Source: Dipteris shenzhenensis (taxonomy: Eukaryota; Polypodiophyta; Polypodiopsida; Gleicheniales). From it: DNA of 64,000 nucleotides. Under the pieces are notes generated by a model. The model was not told the origin of the DNA. It saw only the letters and a list, made by a program, of their open reading frames with translations, and did no database searches. The position numbers and the translations under genes are program-made. Each line of letters begins with the position of its first letter. The stretch's first letter is position 1. The stretch is from assembly GCA_047967505.1 (NCBI GenBank), contig CM106538.1; one strand, given 5' to 3'. This document shows, piece after piece, positions 25,001 through 38,400 of this stretch.

Positions 25001-26404
25001 GCCTTGAGGGTCCGGTGCCTTGCCATTGGCTAGTTTCTTCAGTCCATTTTGTATGTCCTCAATTGACATGATACCTCATGCTTGGATAGAAAGTGACTTT
25101 GTTTCCTTCTCATCTCACCGGTCCCTCTCATAGAGGCTCTTGATTTTCCCATTTTGCCTCTCCTTTTTGGAGTTTTTGGAAGAATTGTCTCGGGTCCCTC
25201 TTAGAGTTGTTTCGTACCCCGCTCCTGTCATATGTTTGCAGGAATCTCCTCTTTTTTTGTTTTGTTTATAGAGGATGAGTTTAAGGCATGTTCTTGGATT
25301 CATCTAGATTCTATAAACGTACCAGCCAGTGCCAAAGTATAATCTTGAGAGAACCGTTCTATATGCAACATCTTGATCTTGAGAGTCTCAAGTCCCTAGG
25401 CTTCGTGTTCTAGTTTTTTGTCTTTGTTAGCTATTACTGCTTTGCCCAAGAGACTCTGTGTTTAGAAACCCAGTATAGCTGCTTATGCTTGGGCACTGAT
25501 TTTGACATAAGTGTTGCTTTGCTTGCTAAGTAAGTCTACCTTTTGTTTTTCAAAATTTTTTTGCTACTTCATTTTTATTCTCTTTCGTTTTCTCTTTTAT
25601 TTACTTTGTAGAATTTTTGGACAACAAAAATCTGAATTTGTACGATTGGATAGTCTTACAAAGGTATATTTGTTCACTATTACTGCTTTGCTGTTGATGA
25701 GTTTGGGCATGTTCTTGGATTCACCTAGATATCTGCAAACGTACCAGCGAGTGAACCCACTGATGCACCTAGTGTTGGAAAAAGAAGTCACCAATGGTGT
25801 CTCCGAGGGTCTCGGTTTCTCTCTATATGAGCCCTACTATTCTGAGATTAAGGGCTCTCTTGTCTATCCTTTTGTTCCTTCATACATGAAGTAAACTTAT
25901 CCATCTTGGATTTCACCAAAACTTGTAGTTTGAAGATGATGTTGTGATTGGTGTCTTCTTTCCCCTCTTTTTGCCTTCTTTTGCTTTTAATGCCTTGATC
26001 TAGTTTTTCCTCTACTGTGTAAACATCTCCTGTGAGGTGGACTCATGGACATCGTGAAGAGGCCTGGAGATGTGATGTGGTGAGCACAGCCTCAAATGGG
26101 GCGTGTGCTTTCTACTCCTATATTTGTATTCATAGTGGTGTGGCACTGGTGAACAACGGGCTCAAGATCCCGTGTCCCATGATGGCCACTCAATGTGGCT
26201 TCTTCCCTCATAGAGAAGGCATTTGTGATCTTTGTTGTTTGGTGCCCAGGTATCTTGATTTGTGACTGAGTGCATGTGTGTCCTTCTATGTCTCGTGAAC
26301 TCAGACTTGAATAATGAAGCACGTCATTGGTCCAGAAAGTCAATGATTCAACTCAATGTCTTGGAACACACCCCCACACGCCCACACGCCAACTCAATGT
26401 CTTG

Positions 26405-26447
<43 letters not shown>

Positions 26448-29400
26448 ACTTTATATAGTGAAAGCCATATTTATTTACATTACAAAAAGACTGTCCCCAA
26501 AGCGGAGATTAGCCGATACAAAATCAAAAAATCTTAGTATAGGACAAGTAGAGGGCATATTGTATCTAGTGAATGGACAAACAGTCATAGAATGATTTCT
26601 TGAGTGACATCCGACAAAAGAAGAACATGGAAGTAGTGGGCTCATGAAAGACAGTTTGATTCCTATCTTTCCATATAGTTCAGAGTGCCCAATATCTAAC
26701 CCATATCAAAGTTTGGTGGTTGCGGGTGAATTCCAAAGAGCTAGAAAAGCTTTCCAAATGTAGCAAAAGGAAAGTGTGCCTGAAGACGCTACTGAAGTAG
26801 CAAGAAAAATTCCCGAGTGATGGGGCAAGTCAAGAAAAGATGAAGCATAGATTCCCTAGGAGCCAAGCATTTGGGGCATAACGCAAGAGCAATGTGTCGA
26901 TGAGCTAGGAGTTGGCCAAAGGGAATGACACCAAGCATCACTTGCCATAAAAAAACCTGTTGGCAAAGAGGCAGTTTGCAAGACCAAATTTGATGCAATC
27001 TTTTACGCAACCATTTGGCAGTACGATTAAAAGACCATTATTGGTTGGCATGCTGCATGATCCAATGAGGAGGCGTAGAATCTTGTATAAACTAGCCATT
27101 GAAATATCAACTAGGCGCAAAGGGCGCATAGAAGAACCGTAGCGATGCAAAGACCAATCAGTAATCCGATCTGTGAGCTCCAATCTAGGTGCTGGCAGGA
27201 AAGAAAAAAGCATTTGAGAGAGGGAATGCCAAAGTGGTTTGTAATGCATCCCTCATGGTTGTAAGACACGTTAAGACACGACATGTCAGACACGCTTCAG
27301 AGATGAGTGTCTCAAGAGTCTTAAAGATAAGACACGTAAGACACGTCATTGTAATAATAAATATTTAATTAATATATGTATAAGTATACAAGCGTGCAAC
27401 TTGCTAGCATAGCTAGCTGCTAGATTCTATAAGTACAATAAGCTGCACTTAAACAATGCAAGAAGTAACAATGCACTTGTACAAGGTACTCAAGACTTAA
27501 AAGATTATATATCAATCTGTCAATCACATGTGACATGAATGAAATATGCATCTCGATACATATAATTGAAAGGAAACTTCCAACTCTCAAGAGTCAAATC
27601 TTTGAAGATTCATCCTAATTTGAATATGCAAGGTCACTCCCTCTGCTGGATCCGAAGTCACCATCAATGATAGCATGGTTAAGTCAAACTCGATGTTTGT
27701 TGCTACACCTCACCCACCCAAAAAAAACAAGAGTGTCTTAAGGTGTCTTAAGGTAAGACACGTGTCTTGAGTGTCTTAAGTATCTTATCATAAGACCCAA
27801 GTGGCTTAACAACCATGGCATCCCTAATCCATACTGTTTGGTGGCCAATGGAAAAGGCAATAAAGTACCATCATCACGAAGGACATCACCAACATGTGAA
27901 ATACCTTTAGAAGAGAGGAAATAGGAACACCTAGGTTCCTGTAAAGCAAGCAGCGGATGAAATACTTTCGACCAATGCAAGTTTTCGGCTCTTAAAGAAT
28001 TGCCTTGCAAAGAGTCGCGCCCAGTGCATTTAAGATGAGATAAAGTCTCCTTCCAAGCTAAGAGCATTTGAGAAACAAAAGGACAACCCTTAATCCTGCC
28101 ATCAAGGTGCCCGAGAATAAAGTCCCATGAAGTGGGATGCCAATGCCCAAAAACAGGAGTAGACAACTGCAAAAGCAAATGAGAGATCATGGCTGTCCAA
28201 GGCTGATCACCTTCTAGAAAATGCAGCATCATTTTACCCTTGTGCGCAAGGAGGTGGATGTGAATATTAGGTATGTTCTAGCCACCATGCATCTTAGGCG
28301 AGCACGGATGCTCCATAGAGAGTACTCTGATACTCTTACGACCACGCTTTGAGCACCAGAAAGTCTCCATAATGATGGACATGAAATCAGAAACATCTTT
28401 CTTTTGAAACATGATCAAGGGCAAAAAGAATTGAATGTAAGCCACCAAAATCGATTGCACAATTAGAAGATGAACATGGAGAGGCCATGTGGCTAATTTC
28501 CTGTACTCTAGTTTCTTTGAGTTTTGCAAGCACCCAATCTATTTGCTGCTGACGAGTGATATTCCATCCCAAAGGATATTCAAAATGACGAACAAGCTGA
28601 TTGGATGGAACAATCTCATCTGGCCACAATGAGCTATGCCAATCCTTGGCATGCAAGGGCAAAAGCTTAGAATTTTGGAACTTCACCTTAGACCAGCAGC
28701 TAAACTATATAAAGATAAAGCATTCATGAGCTGAGCAATATCATTTTTTGTGTTCTTAGGAGTAAAGAAAGAGTCATCAGCATAAGCTTGCCCAAGCATG
28801 GTCTTGCTGCCCTGAATCTGCAGGCCATGCAAAACATCTGTGTCAACAAGGTGATCAATATAACAGAGCATCGGAAGTGTAGCAATCGCATAAAGCAAAG
28901 CACTAAGTGGACATCCCTGTCTCACAGACCGAAACAAAGTCCATTGATCAGAGACATCTCCCAATAAGATACATGCCACTTTGCTATCACTGTACAACCA
29001 GTAAATAAGATTTTGCATTCGATGCCCAAAACCCAGAGCTTGCATAGTCTGGGAGATGAAATCCCACTGCACTGTATCAAAGGCTTTGGCAATATCCACT
29101 TGGAGAAAAAGCACATCCTGCTGAGTATGCTTGGCATATTCCAACATAAGCATTTGCAATGTTATCAGTGATGTGTCGGCGAGGAATAAAGCCATATTGA
29201 TTAGGATACAAGCCATCATGCAGGTGACCTTTTATTATGTCAACTACTATTTTGGCAATGATCTTATAGATAACCGGCATGAGTGTGATAGGCCTCCAAT
29301 CAGCAAACGATTCACAAAGATGCTTCTTTGGAATTAATTTAACCAGCCCTTTCTTCCAGGCATCTGGCATTTGCTGATTTTGCCATGCAATATTAATCAT

Positions 29401-32400
29401 ATGTAGCAAAACATCCTTCAAAGGATCCCAATAGGCCAGGAAAAACTCCACCATAAGGCCATCCCAACCCGGATCAATAATTGGAGAAACATGCTGTAGC
29501 AAATGACTTCTAGCGCGCGCACACACACACACACACCCCGAGGAGGAAGGGAGGAAGAGGAGGCTAGAGAGAGGCAGTAAGGAGGAGAAAGAAGAATGTC
29601 GCGAACTCAATTTCTGCTAAATCACTTTTTGATTTTGATTTATATATTTGCTGAATTTCTATTGATTTTTGGGATTTTGATATTATTATGAAAGCTGCAG
29701 GCTTCCATCTTGAGATGTTCTCTTGTGATTTGAATGATTCAGACTCTAGTTTATTCTGGAGACTTTACGATTTTGTTTTTGACACAAATGTATTGTTGAG
29801 CCAGTTTGGGTTAAACTATTGTCAATTTCCTGGCCAGTTTTTTACCAGTCTGTTAGAAGTGCGAACAGTCCTTCCTTCTAGGAATAGTATTGTATCCTCC
29901 ATAAGAAACAAAAATCTCAGATAAGTTGGGGCTGCTCATGATCATATTTCTTCAACTGCCTTCATTTTAGAGCAAGTTTGTTCTAAATGTCCCTGGATAT
30001 ATATATTTCCAGTTTTGAAAGTATAAGCTTAAAGAATACAAGTTTACACAGATCTTACACTACCTTACCCAGTGTGAAGGAAGAACGGGAGCTGATTAAA
30101 TGTTTCAGCAGCTGATGAACCATATGTTTTCTACACTTTGCCTGCGTCCACCATACAGAAGTGGCACACACATATGGCGCACACATGATGTGAAAAGTCT
30201 GAATTCAGCTGATGGCAATTTGTACTTCCAATTACTAAGGTAGTGAATGGCCTGCATATTTTTTACACCTTGCTATTATTTACCATACGCAAGCAAGTTG
30301 TGTTACAGAAAACGTTATAAAGATGCTGCTTGAACCCATGTCTTTTTGGGTTTGGTCTTTCTGTTCATTAAGAGAATCTTAAATGTTAGTTTGTCCTGCT
30401 AGGAAAGTTTCACATACATGATGGGTGAAGTATGCAGCTATTACATAGCCTCTGGTGGTCACTTTTTGATGGATATACAAGCCCATCCCCTTCATCTATA
30501 TAAGGAGTATAATTTATATATTCTTTTAAACCTATGTTGGCAGAAGCACCACCTGGTTCTCTGAAAGTCACTACATCATTGGAGGACGTCAAGGTGCTTG
30601 ACTTGGAAGGGAACTCCATTCTTGTGACAGATCTATGGAAGGATCGCAGGGTGGTTGTGGGATTTACTCGTCACTTTGGGTATTGTCTAGAAACAAAGTT
30701 TGGGCAAACTTTATTGATATAGCTTTAGAAAAATTTATCAGACTTTTGATCATTTTCCATTTAGGTGCATACTATGTAGGAAGCGAGCTGACCTTCTCGC
30801 CTCTCGCAAGGTATCTAAAATTCTATCTTTATGCTGCATGTGTCGAACCCATAGCTTGTGTAATCTGGGCTTTGGTGATCATGGCATACCTGACGTGGAA
30901 ATTGGTACCATGCTGAACTAGCCATAATTTAACTCTGCAGGCTGACATGGAGGCGGCAAATGCATCACTGATAGTTATAGGACCTGGAAGTGTGGAACAG
31001 GTACATAATGGGATTTAATAACAGCAAAGATTTGGATCTTTTTTGAAGCCCTTCCTTTCTATGGTTTGTCTCAATTCCCATTTGTAACCCTTAGTTTTTG
31101 TTTTCCCAGTGCTTGGTTTTGGTAACATCTGTTTGTTTGACTAGTGCCTTTTCTGTAAATGACATAGAGAAGATCTTAGGATATGTAAAAGGACTGCTGG
31201 AAAGTAATCATAAGAAGGCAGCAGACCACGTCAATCAGAGAACGCGTCTCCTACTCACTCTTGCTGCCCCCCCTAGCTCCGCCTCCCCCTCCGCGCCTTC
31301 GCTCCATGCCTCCCCTCTGCCCTTTCTTCTCCACCTTGGCTTACCCCTTCGCCTGGCTCGGTGCCCAGCCCGTCGTGTGCACGTTTGTGCAGCTTGCATT
31401 GGCCGTCTCAGTGCTCACCCCCGTCCTGGATATTCGTGCTGCTCGCCCAGCCCACGTAGACCTCCATGTCCCGTGTGTCGCGTGCAGGCCAGCCAGTACT
31501 AGGCAGCGCCGTGGAGGAGCCATGAGCTCCCCTCCTACACTCGGCAGCCCAAGTCGCTAGGAAAGGGTGGCTCTCAGCTGTCCGTACTCTTGCAAGGAAA
31601 GCCGCGGCCCTCGTGAGTCCATTCAGCATTGTGGCAGCCCCGAGAGAGGCTCCTGGCCTCCGGAAAACCTCACAAATCGACTTCGTACAGAGAGAGCGTG
31701 CCTTAGGTTCTTTTCAGCTTCAAGTGGCGGAAGATCGGCTGACGTGCACTTCAAGATCCTGGGAAGCGGTTCGCCCAGAATTTTTCCTTTTGGACTGCAC
31801 TTGCAGCCCGTTCAGCTTGCATCTCTCTGGTTTTCCTTCCTTTCCTCTTCGTGGCAGTAGAGTGTTAGTGGTTTTTTTTTGGGGAGCATTGCCTTGACGG
31901 TGACCCCTTGTAGCCAAAGGAGCTCTCATGGCAGCATCCTGGACTCCCAAAGCTGTTAAGATTTGCCTCTCCCCCTCAGACAAGCAATAGGTTAAGCACG
32001 TAGTTCCATCTCTTTAGGACAGAGCAGTGGTAGGATGGAGTGTTGGTTTGACACCCTCAGGGAGGCAGATTCGGGAGTGGCTTCAAGCAAGCTTAGCTCT
32101 AGAGGCCAACCACATCTAGGAAGTCACTATCTATGGGAGGGGTGTATTTCTCCTTTAGCTGAGCTCTCAAGCCACCTCACAGACCCTTGTGGAGCATAGT
32201 TCGATCTTCTTGGGTCCACACTTGGTTACCTTATCCCTTGGTATCACGGCTTCACGGTGGAGGATATGGATACGACACATCATGTCCCTTGATTCCTGGT
32301 GATGCTTTGCTTCCCGGGGCTCCCAAGGGAGTACAGGTTTGTCCTTCTAAGTTTTGGGAATGGGCTAATCCCCTTGGGTGCCCCCCCCTTGTGTGGTTTG

Positions 32401-35400
32401 TATGGTTTGTGATTAATGAAAAAAGGGGAGCTCTTGGCTCATTTGACATGTGGGGGACTTTAGTCCGATAATCAATTGTGGGCTTGTGTAGCCCTTGGAT
32501 ATAAAAAGACTGTTTGAACCCCTCTCTCTCATCCCTCTCGGGACTTTTTGGGGGGAGAGAGAGCATTGTGTGGCTATGGGGGACGGGGAGTGGGACCCCC
32601 ACATCCAACGTGCCCTGTGGTTACACGTGGCAGCGACTGCAAACTCCAACAAGGTATCAGAGACTGAATGGCGGCGGATTGTGCATTTCGGCGGCTCCTG
32701 CGCGCGTGACGCGTGGCAGGCAATCTTTGATCCTGACTGTCTGTCAGACTTTGACTGTTGTGAAGTGTCACGATTCATAGAAGATGACTTAAGTGTGACT
32801 ATTTGTTGGCAACGGCTTGCTCTGCATTGGCGGCTAGCTGTCCTCGTTTGGGATGGCGTGGACTTTGAGTCACGAGGCGTCTTGGCTTTGTTGCCGTGTG
32901 CGTTTGTCACATCACCTTTGCGTTGTTGGGACCGGCCTTTGATTTGGTCTAGTTCACCTTTCAAGGTGCTTAGCCCGCGGAGGGTGTTGGGAATGGGCTA
33001 GCCCCCGTGGGTGCCCCCCCCTTGTGTGGTTTGTATGGTTTGTGGTTGTTGAAAAAAAGGGGGCTTTTGGCACATTTGACATGTGGAATTGGGGGACTTT
33101 AGTCCCATAATCAATTGTGGGATTGTGTAGCCCTTGGATATAAAAAGATTGTTTGAACCCCTCTCTCTCATCCCTCCCGGGACTTTTTTAGGGGGGAGAG
33201 AGCATTGTGTGGCTATGGGACTGGGAGTGGGACGGGTCCTCGCACCCGACACACCTCATGGTTACACGTGGCAGCAACTGCAGACTCCAACACCAAGGGG
33301 GGGCTTTTGGCATAGTGTTGGAGTCCCCACCGGTTGCATCATCTTCAGTAGTAGTAGATGATGGGGTTCCGAGGCTTAGGCTTGTCGTGGAGAACTCGGA
33401 GTCCCTCTCGGATATGATTCTCCTCAAGACCCTGGATAGGGGAACACTTCGGTAGAGGTTGGAGATCTTTGGGCTTCCTGGACAGTGCTTACGTTGCAGA
33501 CAACTGGGGCACCTAGCCCGAGACTGTCCCAAAGGACAGACATGGCCTTCTCCCCCTCCCCCATAGGTTCAACAGAGTCAGTAGAGAGAGACTTACGAGG
33601 AGAGGGCTCAACGTTCCCCCCGACAGTAGCAACATGAGTCACAGACACCTTGGGTGACACCCTTAGAGGGAAAGTGGATCCTGGGAAAGGGGAAAAGAAG
33701 TTGAGTAAAAGGACCCAGAAGAATCTGTGACGGCGAGCCAGACGCAGGGCGTGGGAGTGGTTGGAGTGAGAGCCAGCCTCCTCCCCTTCAGGAGGAGCAG
33801 TCCACGGACTCACCTTTAGGTCGTACCCCCCGCAGGCAGAGAGGGTTCCCACTTCTGCAGTGGATCCCTCGAGCGTAGTGCACTTGGGCAGGCAGTCTCC
33901 ATCGTAGCAATACGTACCGGATGTGTTGATGACAGAGGCTCTCCCAGAGGGATGCTCTCAGGAGATCGAGGTGACGCGGTAGCACTACTAGGCTTCGACG
34001 TAGCAGCAGGGACACCCCCTCTTCTTCAGTGGAGCTTCCCTCCTCCTCCCCCTTCTCGTCACCCTCTGGATCCCCCCTCTACTCCCCCCCCCCCCCCTCT
34101 TGCCCCCTTGGAGGTTATCACTCTTGTCACCTGCCCCCCCCTCCTCCCCCCTCCGCTCCACCCCTTTCAGCAGAGCCATCTTCTCCCTCCTCCGAGCCCC
34201 TCTTGCCCCTCAGCCCTCGAGCAAGGGCAAGGGCAAGGCACCGGCCTCTAACTCAGCCCCTCTCCTCTCTCAGAGCAACAAGATGGAGCCTCTCCTCAAA
34301 GGACCTTTACCTCATGGCAGGAATCAAGGAGTAGCATATCCTCTTCGTAGGCTCCAGACCTGAAGCTTCGATATGGACTTACCCTACCGAGGGAGTTCTG
34401 GCGTTTGGGGATGTGGAACTAACTTGCTATTCCAAACTCCTATCCCATGTCTCTCGAGATGACAGTTCTGATTTTGTAGCCCCGTAAAGGGGGATCATTC
34501 GGTGTGGTCGGAGCCCACACCCATCTTTTCTAGGGCATAGAGTTTACCTCCACAGGAGAGGAGAAATGGATGCCGGAGATGTTTGATGACATGATAGAGG
34601 ACGAGTGTCTCGTATGATGGATGAGTGTGGGGCCAAATGGGCTGGACTTGTGGCTCACCTATGGCTTGTCGGATTTCTTCCATCTTGGTTTCAGTCTAGA
34701 GAGATCAGGCTCAGGGCTGACAGTAGGAGTGATACGGCTGCCACCTGGAGTGAAGATTCATTCGACTCAACAGCATTGGACACTACAACAGTGTGCAGAG
34801 ACGTTTGGGACATACTTTCCCTTCATGACGTAGTGGGCGCAAAAGGTGGGTGTTGAGCCGGTTGCTACTCTGGTTCGTAGGTGCATGGACATAGACTACT
34901 CTCCACCAACAGAATCACAGAAGTCTCGTTTTCTAGAACAAGCCCCACTCATAGGCGAGCTTTGTTCTCTTTGACATATTCCTGAGCGGGGCAGTGGTGA
35001 GTTGGAACGTGCATGGACTTCATGATCGTGCATCTAGTTAGTCTCGGTACTTGATTCTTTGCCAGGATTTGCAAAGAGCAGTGGTAGAAAGGTCAGTTGA
35101 CCTCCTCCTGACCCAAGAACATATGTTCACAGCAGTTGGATATCGGACATCGTCATCACCTCCTCTTGGGAAGAAGGCCCGCGATCTGGTCCCCAGCGGT
35201 TGGTAGGAGCAGAGGGGTTTGTATCTCAGCCTCGCAGGCAGTGGCTTTCGAGATTTTTAATTAGGGTGAGCTTATAGCAGGTAGGGCAGTGTGGATGGGC
35301 CTTCACGTGGGAGGCCTTAGGATAGGGATCTAGAACGTCGATGCACCAGCATGCAGACTGCACCGGGCAACCTTTTGGAGACGTCTAACAGAGTGCCTCC

Positions 35401-38400
35401 CAGATGTGGGCTCGTGGATTGTTGGAGGCGATTTCAACAATCTTGAGTTTGTAGAGGATAAGTAGGGGGGACCTCTTTCTTGGAGATGCTGGCAGCAGAG
35501 AGGAGCATCTTGGAGCAGTTTGTTTTTGCGATCAGCGGCAGGGACCCCTAGTGGGAGGCAGAGTTTATTAGGATTCTAGGCAGCCTCCACTTCTCCTTTG
35601 GGCAGAGGACATGCAACGGATTACGCGAGCATTGGACTGGTTCCATGTTGGGGACTGGGCTCTGCACAGAGGGGGATCCATTGGCATCTTAGCAAGTACC
35701 ATGATGTCGGATCGTTCTCCGATTATATTTCACCTTGAGCAGTCCCGCTCGGATCTTCCCCAGAAGGGGATCCGTATTCTAGACAGCTTGCTTCAGGAGG
35801 CAGAGGTCCAGCACTCCATAGCAGCAGTATGGTAGCAGCCGGAGGGAGGACCTTCAGCGGCTTGGGCAGCGTGGGTAGTAGAGGGGATCTAGAGGAGTAG
35901 TGCAAAGCTTAAGTGCACTCAGGAGGAGACTTGCCCTGCAGGAGAGGGAGAGAACTCTGAGAAGGGATCTGGCCTCCGAAGAGCGCCTCAGAGAGGAGAA
36001 GACTGATCTCAGTGGCTCAACGAGAGAGATGAGTCTGTGAGGCTGATATGGAGGTGCGTAGGGCCGAGTTCTCGTATCACTCTTCCCAGCAGGGTGATAG
36101 GATGACTCAACAGTTTTCCAGCTTAACGGGCCACCCTCAACAAGGACGCAGCTGCAGCGACTGAGAGATGCAAAGGGACAGATGCATCCAGACCCCCAAT
36201 AGATTTTGGAGATGACCACGGAGTTCTACAGGCAGTCGTTTCAGGCCCATGCTTCCCTTGTGGCCAGGGAGGCAGTGTGGGAGGAGGTTCAAGTGGTGGT
36301 CTCTCCGAGCCTGAACAGATGCTTAGAGGCCCCTTTCATAGAGGAGGAGCTCTAGGAGGCCCTCAGGGCCCTTCCTCCTTAGAAGTGCCCGAAAGAGGAT
36401 GGCTTGACTCCGACTTTCTTTTGTTTCTTGTGGGAGCATATCCGCACTCTGCTCCGGTGGGCGTGCCAGGAGAGTTTTGATACAGGTTCTCTCCCACAGT
36501 CCTTGAGTTGGGGTTGGATCTGCTTGCTCCGAAAAGGGGGGGGCAGGTCAGACATTCCACAATGGAGGCCGGTTATCCTATTCGACACCGCATACAAGAT
36601 CTTAGCCAAGGTCTTGAGTTTGTGATTGAGGCCCCACCTTCCAAATATCATTCATCACGACACAAGGATTGGCTTTGTTCAGGAACACAGATCTTGTACA
36701 TTTTTACCTTATTGGAGGCAGTGGATTGGGAAAGAGAGGAGGCTAAGCCTCTCACTGTGTCACGAGGGCGTGAGTTTTAATGCTCGCATGTGGCCTCGAC
36801 CCCGGGAATCAAGTGGCGAGGTCACGGGATGGGGTGTGCAAGCGGGATGGGGTGTGCAAGTTTCCCCCTAGAAAATTGTGCCTTGGGGGCAAATGCAAGC
36901 TCTAGGGCCAAGAGGGGCCCAAAGAACCTGTAAACTACTCGGTGCTTTCTATCAATTCAGACAACAGATTTTGCAGAGGCGTTTAAGAGATTGCAATTAA
37001 GTTGGAATTAAGACTTATACAGCTTAAACACAAAGTGACATCATTGGAAATTGCAATATGATTGAGGGGTCAAGACGGCCCCCCCCCCTTATCCAAGCTC
37101 ACTTTATTCTTGAAAATGGAGATACAAGACCAAGGTGCAATGCACCATCCAAACTGATGAACTCAGTGAAAGCCTAGGACCTAGATACAAGACTCAAGAG
37201 TACAAGGTAGACAACAGAAAGGAGGAATCCAAGCTCAGGTTTCAACTCTTGGCTTACCCAATCCACAAGGAAGAAGCGTGCAACAATCACCACTTACATC
37301 CAACGCTAGAGGCAAGCGCTAGTTTCTAGAAAGATCGTAGAAACAACATGAAATAGTGCTGTAAATGATATAAACTTGACAATACAGACTTCTTTCTTGA
37401 CTTGACCCTTTTGTAGATGAAGTCCTTGATGCCTCTGAAGCTCCCTTAGGTGAGGAGAGTGTGGAAATGGGGCTGGAATGAGAACAGCTCAGAAAAACAG
37501 CCTGTAGGCTAGAGAGAGAAAGCCTCTACTGAGTGATAGCTGTAGAGAGAGAGTGCCAATGCTGATCCCAAGGGAGGGGATGTAAGAGAGGAGCTGCTGC
37601 TGTTCCAGAGGTGCGGAGAGAGGCAGATTTCTGCAAGGGGAAGGGGCTGGAACAGTAGAGAGAGAAATTTTGTAGTAGAGAGAGAAAGACTGCAGGAGAG
37701 AGAAAGGGGCTGTGGCTGCTCCAGGCTAGGAGAAGGAGAGAGGATGCTGCTGCTGTTCGAGAATGCTGAGGTGAGAGAATGGCCTGGGGAGAAGTTGGCT
37801 GCAACCAAGCAGTTGGAGAGGTCAACCAAAAGGAGGGAGAAGAAAAGTGATGAATTTTCTTCATGTAGGGAATGAAGGGGAGAGGCCTTCTTTTATAGGC
37901 TCAGTCCCCCCCCGCAGCCCAGAGTGGAAGGTGGACACTTGTCCCAGATTTTTTGGTGGGCTGCAGTCCCAAAGAGGACAGCCCACAACCTGCCCCAAAT
38001 CTACCAGATTTGGGGCCAGACACTTGGCTTGCATGCCCTGCCACTTGCCATGCATGCTGCCACATGTGGTACAGGTGGAATGACCTGCCAGCTCAGATTC
38101 CATGTGGCAATTTGCCACGTGTCACTCCCAAAAACCCTAAAATTTCAAAGTTGTCAGAATTCAATTATGATCGCACCCACGGGTCCCTAACAGCTTGGAC
38201 TATCTACTGACTTACTCTAAGGTCATATTGAGCCATACTGAGCTCATTTGTTTGCCGTCTTTTCTTGTATCTCCATTACTCTTGGCATGCTGCCAGGCCC
38301 ACACCCAAAGCGCAGGGAACATTCTCTTGAATGGTTCCTAGGTCAGTATGCAATCTGTGCAATTGATTGGTTCCATATTTAGGTACTTAGGTGGGGTGTG

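Larger units (their letters stand above)
26590..29510 (-). mobile_element. LINE (non-LTR retrotransposon), interrupted by a MITE
   Basis: On the reverse strand the order is reverse transcriptase (29510 to about 28690), connection region, and a zinc-binding C-terminal domain (zf-RVT, about 27010-26789). The 5' part with endonuclease is absent, as is usual for a 5'-truncated copy. A 564-bp hAT-like MITE sits at 27254-27817. Confidence 0.85.

Noticed and set aside
25511-25894. 127-codon frame as a membrane-protein gene
   Set aside because: Phe/Leu-rich N-terminal part looks like T-rich intron sequence; no start context, homology or exon partners.
30680-30724. Readthrough of exon 2 into YCLETKFGQ as an alternative end
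   Set aside because: The GT donor at 30680 and the CxxC exon at 30765 match the protein family; the readthrough does not.
31261-31983. Several overlapping frames in GC-rich DNA
   Set aside because: The frames overlap on both strands with no family motif. Treated as the decayed 5' part of the LINE.
37509-37864. Two serine/leucine-rich minus-strand frames of over 100 codons
   Set aside because: Low-complexity purine/pyrimidine-biased DNA in a probable LTR; no motif.
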